Source of the DNA: Pseudoduganella rivuli | GTDB taxonomy: Bacteria; Pseudomonadota; Gammaproteobacteria; Burkholderiales; Burkholderiaceae_D | Direction of reading: 5' to 3' | Assembly: GCF_009674485.1 (NCBI RefSeq) | Contig: NZ_WKJJ01000007.1 | Span: 62,001 to 126,000 of the forward strand | Length of the DNA: 64,000 nucleotides | The notes under the pieces: generated by a model | Told to the model about the DNA's origin: nothing | Databases searched by the model: none | The model's input: the letters and a program-made list of their open reading frames with translations, nothing else | Part shown: positions 1-6,983 of the stretch, piece by piece | How positions within the stretch are numbered: position 1 is the stretch's first letter | Layout of the letters: every line of letters begins with the position of its first letter | Position numbers and translations under genes: made by a program

Positions 1-199
1 TGGTGCCGTGCAAGAGCCATTCAGGGGAAATTTCCAGGACGGAACAAACCCTTACTAGGTTCGAGCCTTCAATCTTCTTGGTTTCCCCGTTTTCCCACTG
101 GGTTACCGTCGGTGCAGATACGCCAATGAGCTTCGCAAAGTCCGATTTTTTTATGTTTTTAGCAAGACGAGCTTGCGTAAGTCTGTTATGCCAGTTCAT
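1..199 (-). CDS. CI-like phage repressor, N-terminal part (cut by window start)
   Basis: Reading the minus strand from an ATG at 199 gives MNWHNRLTQARLAKNIKKSD and then a typical HTH_3 (XRE) fold with the recognition-helix region GVSAPTVTQWENG and a continuation ending ISPEWLLHG. The frame runs off the window, so the C-terminal half (dimerisation or cleavage domain) is unseen. The gene is divergent from a Cro-like gene at 280, with palindromic operator-like sequences between them, which is the classical lambdoid immunity arrangement. Such repressors hold the lysogenic state and are lost on SOS induction. Whether this one has a LexA-type self-cleaving domain cannot be seen here. Confidence 0.85.
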   Translation of the reverse strand, partial: MNWHNRLTQARLAKNIKKSDFAKLIGVSAPTVTQWENGETKKIEGSNLVRVCSVLEISPEWLLHGT

Positions 200-271
200 T
201 AAGCTACCTTAAATTAAACCGGGTTAAGCGTGCGGAAATTTTGCTTGCGCTTAAATTTAAGCGAGCTTAAA
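199..271. promoter_or_regulatory. Immunity operator region with overlapping TTAAG/CTTAA palindromes
   Basis: Between the divergent repressor and Cro-like genes lie TTAAG-N4-CTTAA (199-212), TTAAACCGGGTTAA (imperfect, about 212-226), the perfect 16-bp palindrome CGCTTAAATTTAAGCG (248-263), and TTTAAGC-GA-GCTTAAA (256-271), which overlaps it. The shared half-site is (G)CTTAA. The first site touches the repressor start codon, consistent with autoregulation. The Cro-like ATG at 280 lies only 8 nt after the last arm and has no good Shine-Dalgarno sequence, so its mRNA may be leaderless. Confidence 0.7.
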
Positions 272-279
272 ATCAGGCC

Positions 280-600
280 ATGGATAAAGATCGCACGCCC
301 GATGAAATCATTGACGCCCTGGGCGGGACGTCTGAAGTAGCTCGTCTTTGCCAAGTAAGCAATGCTGCCGTTTCGCAGTGGAGGGAAAACGGCATCCCGA
401 ATAGCCGGATTATGTTTTTACGCTTGGCGCGTCCTGACGTCTTTGCAACATTGGAGGGGAGGGCAGCACCGACTCGCCGCGCCACCGACCCCACGCCCGC
501 CCCAGGTCATTGCGGCCGCCAGCCAGCATCCCCACACAACATCCTCGACACCGTGCCTAGTAACGCGGTGGTGTCAGCCATCCCGCCCGCGAAAGAGTGA
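280..600 (+). CDS. Cro/YdaS-like HTH protein
   Basis: A 106-residue protein whose first about 65 residues form a YdaS/Cro-type HTH (EIIDALGGTSEVARLCQVSN, then AAVSQWRENGIPNSRIMFL). The Ala/Pro/Arg-rich tail looks disordered. It is the first rightward gene after the immunity operators, so it is the likely Cro counterpart that represses the CI-like gene and commits to lytic growth. YdaS is also described as a prophage antitoxin-like protein, and the gene at 1661 resembles YdaT, its usual neighbour. Confidence 0.75.
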   Translation: MDKDRTPDEIIDALGGTSEVARLCQVSNAAVSQWRENGIPNSRIMFLRLARPDVFATLEGRAAPTRRATDPTPAPGHCGRQPASPHNILDTVPSNAVVSAIPPAKE

Positions 601-633
601 TATGGGCGACCAGACCATGCCATGGAGTCCTTT

Positions 634-1332
634 ATGAATTTAAAAAGTTTGCGTGATGCCGATGGCGACTTCGCAAGCATCGGAGCTTCTTTGAATGCAA
701 TCGGCAATTTCGCCCGTGCCGAGGGCCTTACGCCCCAGCAGATCGTCGACATGTTTGATATCGGCATTTTTGCGCTCACGAAGGTTGGCGGCTATTCCCA
801 GGAGGATGCTATTCGCACCGGTGACGACAGCGCCTCCTTGGCCGCCAAGCGCAGCCTTGTGGATGTGAACGTTAGCGTGTTTCGGCCGCTGGTAGGTTCT
901 TCAACAACGCGGATTGAAGCAGTTCGATTTCACGCCCCACCGCAGCGTGCTGAGCCCCCGCTACTGTCGCTAACGCTGCCGATGGCACTACAGCCGGCAG
1001 AGCAACGAATTCTTCGTGACCTTCTGACGAATGCCCTGGAACGGTCTCTATCTTCAAACGATCCGGTGCCAGCTGAGAAGGTCAGCACTAGCGGCGAGGG
1101 CTGGCCAAGCCACTGCGTGGTTGTCACCGGTGAATCCTGCCCGCGCCAGATCTTCAGCATAAAAAATGCCACGGCGCTGAGCACGCTGCACTTTCTGCGC
1201 AAACTTATCGACACCATCGATCTGGAAAAGCTTGCGAACAAGCAAGGTGAGACATTTGCCCACGACTTTGCCGGAATTATGGGGGCGGTTCCGTTTGGGG
1301 CCGTTATGTCATATCCCAAAAAATCTGAATGA
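634..1332 (+). CDS. Phage protein of unknown function
   Basis: A 232-residue protein. The ATG at 634 is preferred over the in-frame ATG at 622 because GGAG lies 6 nt upstream of it. It starts MNLKSLRDADGDFASIGASL and has a helical N-terminal half with a GLTPQQIVDMFDIGIFALTK stretch. I recognise no catalytic motif. It sits between the Cro-like and YdaT-like genes, so a role in the immunity/early switch is possible but not shown. Its 3' end overlaps the convergent 78-aa gene by about 29 bp. Confidence 0.6.
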   Translation: MNLKSLRDADGDFASIGASLNAIGNFARAEGLTPQQIVDMFDIGIFALTKVGGYSQEDAIRTGDDSASLAAKRSLVDVNVSVFRPLVGSSTTRIEAVRFHAPPQRAEPPLLSLTLPMALQPAEQRILRDLLTNALERSLSSNDPVPAEKVSTSGEGWPSHCVVVTGESCPRQIFSIKNATALSTLHFLRKLIDTIDLEKLANKQGETFAHDFAGIMGAVPFGAVMSYPKKSE

Positions 1333-1540
1333 ACTGCACCACGTCGACTTCCAGAGGACTTGGGTGGGTTCGCAAATATTCCTCGCACCACCCGTCGTTC
1401 AGTTGCCCATTCCAAATTTGAAAGTTTTCCAGCGGGAAGTGTTCGTTGAAGAGCGTGAATACGATGCGCTCCCCTTGCTCCAAGGTTCGTCCCCCGTCTT
1501 GGCTGACAAGTAAATGTGCGCATAACGTTGATTTTTTCAT
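1304..1540 (-). CDS. Small 78-aa protein on the opposite strand, unknown function
   Basis: The ATG at 1540 has AAGGA 6 nt upstream. The protein (MKKSTLCAHLLVSQDGGRTL...) is rich in aromatic residues near its end (WNGQLNDGWCEEYL, FIQIFWDMT) and has no family I can name. It is the only leftward gene among rightward early genes, as is typical of a moron or lysogenic accessory gene. Its ribosome-binding site is embedded in a two-part inverted repeat (see 1541-1604), suggesting control at translation. Confidence 0.6.
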   Translation of the reverse strand: MKKSTLCAHLLVSQDGGRTLEQGERIVFTLFNEHFPLENFQIWNGQLNDGWCEEYLRTHPSPLEVDVVQFIQIFWDMT

Positions 1541-1604
1541 GAGGGTTCCTTTGCGCTGTTGTTGAAGTTGTGGAACGGAAATAGTAGCGCAATTGGCAAC
1601 CCTC
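1541..1604 (-). promoter_or_regulatory. Inverted repeat that sequesters the ribosome-binding site of the 78-aa gene
   Basis: On the minus-strand transcript, GAGGGTT (1604-1598) pairs with AACCCTC (1547-1541), directly beside the ATG. TTGCGCT (1592-1586) pairs with AGCGCAA (1557-1551). The Shine-Dalgarno AAGGA falls in the closing 3' arms, with only AGG left in a small internal loop. It could act as a translational switch, or as DNA be an operator for the divergent YdaT-like gene. Confidence 0.5.
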
Positions 1605-1660
1605 ACCTTATTTGTTGTTTTGTTGATGTTTCAAGAATAGTCATTCCGAAGAGAAATAGC

Positions 1661-2269
1661 ATGCGCAACGAATCGCACAAGAGCCTGATTGGCATGGTCC
1701 GCGACCACGTGATCGCCTGGCGCAAGGCCGAGGGCTGGAGCCGCGAAACCGTGGTACAGGCCATCGTGGAGGCGCATCAGCGCATCGATGGCCCGACCGC
1801 CAGCGGCATTGTGTTCGACCCCACCACGCGCGATGCGTTCGAACGTCAGAAGGTCAACGCGGACCGGGTGTTCCGCTGGCTGGACGACGAATCGAAGGAC
1901 AGCAATCTGCTCCCGGCCAACTTCCTGCCGTCGATTCTGGCGGCCATGCCACTGGACGTGCGTTTGCATTGCCTCAGTGATTTCCTGCGCCCGCTGGGCG
2001 TGACCGTTTCCAGCGTCGACATGGCTGTCGATTCGTCTTTCGAAGCGTCGGTGCACCTGCGCTCATTGATCAAGGAAACGTCGGAGGCGCAGCTGGCCCT
2101 GGTGGAAGTCGGTCCGGACGCCGGTGTGGCGCAGCTGGAGCGCGCCAGCCGGGAAATCAAGGATGTGCAGGAAGTAGCCGGCCGTGCGGCGCGCGCCCTG
2201 GAAGCGGCCATGTCGGGCATCCGCGCCGGCGTGGCGAAAGTAACCAGCCTGCGGGGCAGCGACAAGTAA
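1661..2269 (+). CDS. YdaT-like phage regulatory/toxin-family protein
   Basis: A 202-residue protein starting MRNESHKSLIGMVRDHVIAW. It has the pattern of the YdaT family (prophage CII-position proteins): an N-terminal helix with HVIAWRKAEGWSRETVVQAI, then DAFERQKVNADRVFRWLDDE and an LPANFLPSILAAMP segment. The last about 70 residues are coiled coil-like (QLERASREIKDVQEVAGRAA). The in-frame start further upstream at 1559 lies inside the inverted repeat and lacks a good ribosome-binding site, so 1661 is preferred. YdaT proteins have been described as toxins paired with YdaS, or as CII-like regulators. Which applies here is open. Confidence 0.6.
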   Translation: MRNESHKSLIGMVRDHVIAWRKAEGWSRETVVQAIVEAHQRIDGPTASGIVFDPTTRDAFERQKVNADRVFRWLDDESKDSNLLPANFLPSILAAMPLDVRLHCLSDFLRPLGVTVSSVDMAVDSSFEASVHLRSLIKETSEAQLALVEVGPDAGVAQLERASREIKDVQEVAGRAARALEAAMSGIRAGVAKVTSLRGSDK

Positions 2270-2285
2270 AGAGAGGAGCAGACGT

Positions 2286-2417
2286 ATGAGCCAGCAGCAG
2301 ACCAAGGAACCGCAGCAACAGCCCGACGACACGCCGGCGTTTGACCCGGGCCACGTGACGACCCGGCAGCACTATGAGCGACTGGCGCGCCAGGCAGCGG
2401 CCGAACGCCAGAAATAG
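2286..2417 (+). CDS. Small 43-aa phage protein
   Basis: ATG with a strong AGAGGAG upstream. The product is MSQQQTKEPQQQPDDTPAFD followed by a short basic helix ending ERLARQAAAERQK. It is very hydrophilic with no recognised domain. It lies 16 nt after the YdaT-like gene and just before a hairpin terminator, so it closes that early transcript. Confidence 0.55.
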   Translation: MSQQQTKEPQQQPDDTPAFDPGHVTTRQHYERLARQAAAERQK

Positions 2418-2419
2418 GA

Positions 2420-2443
2420 AAGGCCCGCGTGCAGGCGGGCCTT
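2420..2443 (+). terminator. Hairpin terminator after the immunity-region transcript
   Basis: AAGGCCCGC (2420-2428) and GCGGGCCTT (2435-2443) form a perfect 9-bp stem around a 6-nt loop. The following T-run is short (TT then GGG), so termination is probably partial and could be a target of early antitermination. Confidence 0.5.
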
Positions 2444-2475
2444 GGGTACCACAACTTCCACAACTAGAGGTTCAA

Positions 2476-2880
2476 ATGATAGCACAGCATGAAATCAGGC
2501 CCCGCGCGCGCCGCGGGATGAACACGGCGCAAGAACGTTCGGCGTCGATCCGGCAGAACATCGTCGATTACCTGGGCCGGAATGGCGCCGCCACGGTGCA
2601 GACGCTGGCGGCGCAATTCAGCGCCACCGCTGACCAGGTACGCGGCTACCTGACCACACTGAACACGCATGGCAAGGTGCGGCGGATCGGCCTGATGCCG
2701 GCGGAAGCCGGGCGGCCTTCGGCCATGTTGTGGGAGTTAGGCGCGGATGACGAGTTGCCGGACGAAGGTGCGAAGTGCGTGCGCTGGGGGCGGGCTGTGC
2801 AGACTGGGGATGTGGCGCGGGATCCATTGGTGGTGGCGTTGTTTGGGCCGGCGTCCGCCGTGCATGAGGTGCGGGTGTGA
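2476..2880 (+). CDS. Winged-helix DNA-binding phage protein
   Basis: A 134-residue protein. The ATG at 2476 has AGAGG upstream; ATG 2518 (MNTAQERSASIRQNIVDYLG) is an alternative. Residues about 15-80 look like a winged helix (IRQNIVDYLGRNGAATVQTL, AAQFSATADQVRGYLTTL) of the type found in small phage regulators. The C-terminal 50 residues are unassigned. The stop overlaps the methyltransferase GTG by 4 nt (GTGA), so the two are translationally coupled. Confidence 0.6.
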   Translation: MIAQHEIRPRARRGMNTAQERSASIRQNIVDYLGRNGAATVQTLAAQFSATADQVRGYLTTLNTHGKVRRIGLMPAEAGRPSAMLWELGADDELPDEGAKCVRWGRAVQTGDVARDPLVVALFGPASAVHEVRV

Positions 2881-4901
2881 AGCGCGACCTGATTACCGAA
2901 ACCCGTGAAATTCTTCACTTCCATTTTTGCTGCGGGCTGGGCGGCGGCAAGATGGGGTTCAATGACGCTTTGCCGCAAGTCGGCAGCCTGGCTGGCGTGT
3001 TCCGATGCATAGGCGGCATCGATATCGATCCAGCCGCAATCCGTGACTTCGACAACGCTGGGCCAGGTCGCCCTGGTACGGTCATGGACCTGTTCACGCG
3101 TGAGCAATATACGGCTTTCCACGGCAAGGAACCGCCGGCCGGCTGGCGCGAGGCCACGGCCGTCGACATCCGGCGCGCCGCCGGCAACGAATCACCGAAC
3201 GTCGTTTTCATTTCCAGCCCGTGCAAGGGCGCGTCCGGCCTGCTCAGCGAATCGCTCAGCAAGACCATCAAATACCAGGCGCTGAATGAACTGACGCTGC
3301 GCTGCGTCTGGTTGATGTGCGAGGCGTGGGCCGACAACCCGGTCGAACTGATCGTGTTCGAAAACGTTCCAAGGCTTTCGACCCGCGGGCGCCACCTTCT
3401 GGATCAGATCAACCAATTGCTGCAGCGCTTTGGTTACGCCGTCGCGGAAACGTCGCACGACTGTGGCGAGATCGGCGAACTGGCGCAAAGCCGAAAGCGC
3501 TTTTTACTGGTGGCTCGCCACATGGAGAAGGTGCCGCCTTTCCTGTACGAGCCGGAAAAGAAGCGACTGCGCGCCGTCGGTGATATTTTGGGCCGCATGC
3601 CGTTTCCGGGCGATTCGAGCGGAGGCCCGATGCACCGCATTCCGCGCTTGCAGTGGAAAACGTGGGTGCGCCTCGCGTTTGTTGAAGCGGGTAGCGATTG
3701 GCGCAGCTTGAACAAGCTGGCGGTGGAGAACGGGCATTTGAGCGATTACCTGATCGTTCCGGAAATGCATAACGGCATGCTGGGCGTCAACGAATGGCAG
3801 GCGCCGACCGGCGTCATCGCCAGTCGCGCTGGCCCGAACAACGGGAAATTTTCTGTCGCCGATCCGCGCTATGTGAACGACGGGGATTACGGCCAGCTGG
3901 GCGTGCGCAACTGGGAAGAGCCGACCGGGACGATCACCGGCCAGCGTTCGCCTATCCAGGGCGGGTTCTCGGTTGCAGACCCGCGCGCCGGCGGCGCTGA
4001 CACCCACAAGAACGTCTATCGTGTCGTGCGGTGGCCGGATCACGCCGGAACGGTGACGTCGGGGCATGGCCCGAGTAGCGGCGGTGGCTGCGTGGCGGAC
4101 CCGCGCCCGCCGGCCGGCCCGATTTTCAGCAAGTACGCGGTAACGCCATGGGATCACCGTACCGGTACGGTGATCGGTGGCGACGACCAAGGTGCATACG
4201 CCGTGGCCGACCCGCGTTCAAGTACCGGTTTCGAAGGTGCCGGCAAATACCTGGTTACGCCATTCGACGCCCCGGCCGGGACGGTCATCGCCGGCAGCAC
4301 CACGGGGCAGGGTGCTTTTGCGGTTGCCGACCCGCGCAGCGCCATCAACAAGCGGCGCGCGGGTGACGCCTACCTGACCGGTGGCCACTATGGCGTCACG
4401 CCATGGAATGCCGCCAGCGGCGCGGTCAGCGCCTCGGCAAGCTACGACAACGGGAGCTGGTCCGTGGCCGACCCGCGCATTGACGCAGCGCCTGCGCTGC
4501 CTGCGCTGAACGAAAAAACCATCGCGGTCATCCGCGCGCTCGATGGTACGTGGCATCGCCCGTTCACCACGCTGGAGCTGGCCGCGCTGCAATCGCTGAT
4601 CGATCCGGATGAGCACTGGTCCGACGATCCGCAAACGCAGTTGGAAATTCACCAGGCGAAGTTGGGCAATGCCATGGCGGGGCTGAAGCTGGATGGCGCC
4701 AGCGACAGCGCCTGGCGCGAACGCATCGGCAACGCGGTGCCGCGCAAGGCCGCAAAGGCCATCGCCGAAGTGATGGGCACGACGTTGCTGCTGGCGTGGT
4801 CGGGCGAAACATTTGTGCTCAGTGCCATGCCGATTTGGGTGCGGCCGGTGGCGGTTGCCATTTCTGCATCGCAGGGCACCCAAGTCGTGGAGGATGTATG
4901 A
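2877..4901 (+). CDS. C5 cytosine DNA methyltransferase with repeated target-recognition region
   Basis: A 674-residue protein with C5-MTase motifs in order: I FCCGLGGGKMGF (about 17-28), IV SSPCKGAS with catalytic Cys116, VI FENVPR (161-166), VIII QSRKRF (204-209), and X-like RIGNAVPRKAAKAIAEVM near the C-terminus. Motif IV has Lys after PC where Gln is usual. Between VIII and X, where the target-recognition domain sits, are six tandem units of 37-47 residues with the consensus (Y/L)xVxxWxxPTGTVxG...GxFxVADPR, ending at nt 3869, 3986, 4106, 4217, 4337 and 4478. The usual length for this family is about 350-450 residues; the extra length is these repeats. It starts with GTG overlapping the previous stop and is overlapped 4 nt by the PP-loop gene. 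It probably modifies phage DNA against host restriction. Confidence 0.85.
   Translation: MKRDLITETREILHFHFCCGLGGGKMGFNDALPQVGSLAGVFRCIGGIDIDPAAIRDFDNAGPGRPGTVMDLFTREQYTAFHGKEPPAGWREATAVDIRRAAGNESPNVVFISSPCKGASGLLSESLSKTIKYQALNELTLRCVWLMCEAWADNPVELIVFENVPRLSTRGRHLLDQINQLLQRFGYAVAETSHDCGEIGELAQSRKRFLLVARHMEKVPPFLYEPEKKRLRAVGDILGRMPFPGDSSGGPMHRIPRLQWKTWVRLAFVEAGSDWRSLNKLAVENGHLSDYLIVPEMHNGMLGVNEWQAPTGVIASRAGPNNGKFSVADPRYVNDGDYGQLGVRNWEEPTGTITGQRSPIQGGFSVADPRAGGADTHKNVYRVVRWPDHAGTVTSGHGPSSGGGCVADPRPPAGPIFSKYAVTPWDHRTGTVIGGDDQGAYAVADPRSSTGFEGAGKYLVTPFDAPAGTVIAGSTTGQGAFAVADPRSAINKRRAGDAYLTGGHYGVTPWNAASGAVSASASYDNGSWSVADPRIDAAPALPALNEKTIAVIRALDGTWHRPFTTLELAALQSLIDPDEHWSDDPQTQLEIHQAKLGNAMAGLKLDGASDSAWRERIGNAVPRKAAKAIAEVMGTTLLLAWSGETFVLSAMPIWVRPVAVAISASQGTQVVEDV
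3779..4478 (+). repeat. Six tandem VADPR units inside the methyltransferase
   Basis: Each unit ends with a GT(T/C/G)GC(C/A/G)GA(T/C)CCGCG(C/T)-type box encoding VADPR, at 3855-3869, 3972-3986, 4092-4106, 4203-4217, 4323-4337 and 4464-4478. Spacings are 117, 120, 111, 120 and 141 nt, all multiples of three. The units are diverged at DNA level, so this is an old protein repeat rather than a recent slippage product. Confidence 0.85.
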
Positions 4902-6133
4902 CACACAACCAACTCGATATCTTCGCCGCTGGTGCGCGCCGCTTGCAAATGACCGAATCAATCGATTTGGCCATTCAGTCATTGCAAGCCTATGGCACCT
5001 CCCATGAGCACTGGGGTATCGCCTGGTCCGGTGGCAAGGACAGTAGCGCGACCCTAACGCTGATCGTCTGGCTGCTCGACACATGCCGCATTCCGCGCCC
5101 GAAGTCGCTGACTGTGTTCTATGCCGAAACGCGCCAGGAACTGCCGCCGTTGGCGCTCGCAGCGCGTCAGATCATGGATGAGCTGGCTGAGCGCGGCATT
5201 CGTGTCGAGGTGGTCACCGCGCCGATGGATAAGCGCTTCATGGTCTATATCCTGGGTCGCGGCGTGCCGCCACCGAATAACAACACGCTGCGCTGGTGCA
5301 CGCGCCAGATCAAGATCGATCCGATGGAACAGGCGCTGCGGGCGCGCCTGGATGAACTCGACGGCCAGATCCTGATGATCACTGGCGTGCGCCAAGGTGA
5401 AAGCGCTATTCGCGACCAGCGTATTGAAATGAGCTGCAGCAAGGATGGCGCTGAGTGCGGGCAAGGCTGGTATCAAAAGGTGCTGCCGAACGCCTCCGGC
5501 CTGCGCGGCCGCCTGGCTACGCTGGCGCCGCTGCTGCACTTCCGTGTTTGCCATGTGTGGGAGTGGCTGCGCCATTGGGCGCCTTTGGCGGAATTCGGTG
5601 ACTGGAGCACGGCAGCGATCGCTGATGCCTACGGCGGCGATGAGGCGGAGGAAGTGAATGCGCGCACCGGCTGCATTGGCTGCCCACTCGCCCAAGAAGA
5701 CAATGCACTTGACACCATCCTGGTGAACCCGCAATGGGCCTACCTCGCTCCGCTGAAGCGCATCAAGCCGCTGTGGCGGGAACTGCGCGAGCCGCAGCAC
5801 CGCTTGCGCAAGGCCGGTCTGGAGATCCTGAAAAGTGGTAAGGCTGCTGCCAACCCGCAGCGCATGGGGCCGCTCACGTTTGAGGCGCGCTTGATGGGGC
5901 TCGAACGTGTGTTGGGCATCCAGGCCGAGATCAACGCCGCCGCGCGTGCCGTCGGCCGACCACTGATCGACCTGATCAACGCGGAAGAAGAGTCGCGCAT
6001 CCGCGAACTGATCGACCTGCAAACCTGGCCGGATGGCTGGGATGGCGACGAGCCGCTGGCCACCACCGTGATGGACACCGTTTATGCGAACGGCGCCGTG
6101 CAACCACGCTTATTTTCGGAGGCCGAGCTGTGA
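4898..6133 (+). CDS. DndC/CysH-like PP-loop ATP pyrophosphatase (PAPS reductase family)
   Basis: A 411-residue protein starting MTHNQLDIFAAGARRLQMTE. The PP-loop SGGKDSS is at residues 44-50. The RWCTRQIKIDP motif typical of DndC/PAPS-reductase-like proteins follows near residue 130, then TGVRQGES. Cysteines in CSKDGAECGQGW and TGCIGCPLAQ could bind an Fe-S cluster or zinc. The family activates substrates with ATP; members include PAPS reductase (CysH) and the phosphorothioation enzyme DndC. The 4-nt ATGA overlap with the methyltransferase argues for joint function in DNA modification, but no other dnd gene is seen. Substrate unknown. Confidence 0.75.
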   Translation: MTHNQLDIFAAGARRLQMTESIDLAIQSLQAYGTSHEHWGIAWSGGKDSSATLTLIVWLLDTCRIPRPKSLTVFYAETRQELPPLALAARQIMDELAERGIRVEVVTAPMDKRFMVYILGRGVPPPNNNTLRWCTRQIKIDPMEQALRARLDELDGQILMITGVRQGESAIRDQRIEMSCSKDGAECGQGWYQKVLPNASGLRGRLATLAPLLHFRVCHVWEWLRHWAPLAEFGDWSTAAIADAYGGDEAEEVNARTGCIGCPLAQEDNALDTILVNPQWAYLAPLKRIKPLWRELREPQHRLRKAGLEILKSGKAAANPQRMGPLTFEARLMGLERVLGIQAEINAAARAVGRPLIDLINAEEESRIRELIDLQTWPDGWDGDEPLATTVMDTVYANGAVQPRLFSEAEL

Positions 6134-6306
6134 TCTACAACCCCGGCCACACCGACTATATCCACCAGCGCAACAAGGAAGCGAAGCCCGGGCCCAGCTT
6201 CACTATGCAGAAGTGTACCGGCGCCTGCGGCCTGCGCCGCTCCGTCGGCCAGTTCGCGCCTGGTAGCACGGTTTGCCTGCGCTGCGCGCAAAGGGCGGCG
6301 CCATGA
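6130..6306 (+). CDS. Small zinc-ribbon-like protein (58 aa)
   Basis: GTG start overlapping the previous stop by 4 nt (GTGA). The product contains MQKCTGACGLRRSVGQF and, about 20 residues later, TVCLRCAQR, giving a CxxxC...CxxC arrangement fit for one zinc ion. Such small zinc-ribbon proteins are frequent in phage early operons with unknown roles. It ends in an ATGA overlap with the next gene. Confidence 0.6.
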   Translation: MIYNPGHTDYIHQRNKEAKPGPSFTMQKCTGACGLRRSVGQFAPGSTVCLRCAQRAAP

Positions 6307-6692
6307 CGGCCGCGCAACTAGACTGGATCGACCTGCTGGTGGCGGCACCCGTCCCGCAGTTTCTGGCGGCCGTCGTCGATGCGCTGAGCCGCTTTCCGGC
6401 GGACGCCACCGGCAAGGCCGGCGCCATTCGGCAGAGTCTGCTTTGGCACCACGCCGCGCTGCTCGGTCAGCGCCATGACGGCGCCGCGATTCCGGCGGAT
6501 GTGTACTTCAAGGACGGGTTTACTTCGCCAGAAATATCGGGATGGGCTGGCCAGCACCATTCCTGGGCAATATCGGACTCCCACATGGAAATGGCAGGCG
6601 GCTTCGGTTGCACGCCGGAAGATGCGCGCGCCAGCGCAATGGTGGGATTGATGCTGAGCATCAATGAGCCGGCGCACGGGAGGCAGCCATGA
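6303..6692 (+). CDS. Phage protein of unknown function (129 aa)
   Basis: Starts MTAAQLDWIDLLVAAPVPQF within an ATGA overlap with the zinc-ribbon gene, so it is the fourth gene in a tightly coupled chain beginning at the methyltransferase. The N-terminal half is helical. The C-terminal half has SPEISGWAGQHHSWAISDSH and a GCTPEDARASAMVGLMLS segment. I recognise no family. It converges on the DUF1488 gene with only 5 nt between stops. Confidence 0.6.
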   Translation: MTAAQLDWIDLLVAAPVPQFLAAVVDALSRFPADATGKAGAIRQSLLWHHAALLGQRHDGAAIPADVYFKDGFTSPEISGWAGQHHSWAISDSHMEMAGGFGCTPEDARASAMVGLMLSINEPAHGRQP

Positions 6693-6697
6693 GTTCG

Positions 6698-6949
6698 CTA
6701 GAAATCGGCGGTCTTCAAAAGAATATTTTCACGAACGCCTTGCTCAATTTTTGCACGAGCGACCAACTCAATTTGATCGCGGTTCGCCTCGAACGCCTCG
6801 GTCAATTCCACGTCTTCGCCACCAAAGTGGTCATGCAGCGCTTCGCGCGTAATAAGGCATCGCTGTTTTTTGCCGTCGATTTCAACAGGAAAACTGACAG
6901 AGTCGAAATCGTGATCAAAAGCGGACCTCAGGGGGAAAGAGATATCCAT
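6698..6949 (-). CDS. DUF1488-family protein
   Basis: An 83-residue minus-strand protein: MDISFPLRSAFDHDFDSVSF..., central EIDGKKQRCLITREALHDHF, C-terminal ARAKIEQGVRENILLKTADF. This matches DUF1488 in layout (N-terminal xISFP, dG..v.C.It.eAL.dhFg, C-terminal v.l...DF). The start at 6949 has GAGGAG just upstream, a better ribosome-binding site than any plus-strand alternative here. Function is unknown for the family. It is an isolated leftward gene in a rightward operon, which suggests a lysogenically expressed or separately controlled gene. Confidence 0.75.
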   Translation of the reverse strand: MDISFPLRSAFDHDFDSVSFPVEIDGKKQRCLITREALHDHFGGEDVELTEAFEANRDQIELVARAKIEQGVRENILLKTADF

Positions 6950-6983
6950 AGCTACTCCTCGATCGTGGAATGGAAATACTAGC

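Noticed and set aside
1..60. Left attachment site at the window start
   Set aside because: The first bases do not match the tRNA-Leu 3' end and lie inside the repressor gene, so the left att copy must be outside the window.
3779..4478. CRISPR-like array
   Set aside because: The regularly spaced similar boxes are in-frame VADPR codons of the methyltransferase with coding spacers; no palindromic repeat or cas gene is present.
2877..6133. Complete restriction-modification or dnd/BREX defence system
   Set aside because: No restriction endonuclease, DndB/D/E, or BREX genes are found next to the methyltransferase and PP-loop gene, so only a modification role can be supported.
6689..6982. 97-residue plus-strand ORF with ATGA overlap
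   Set aside because: The opposite strand encodes a DUF1488-like protein with a much better ribosome-binding site, and the plus frame shows no family pattern.
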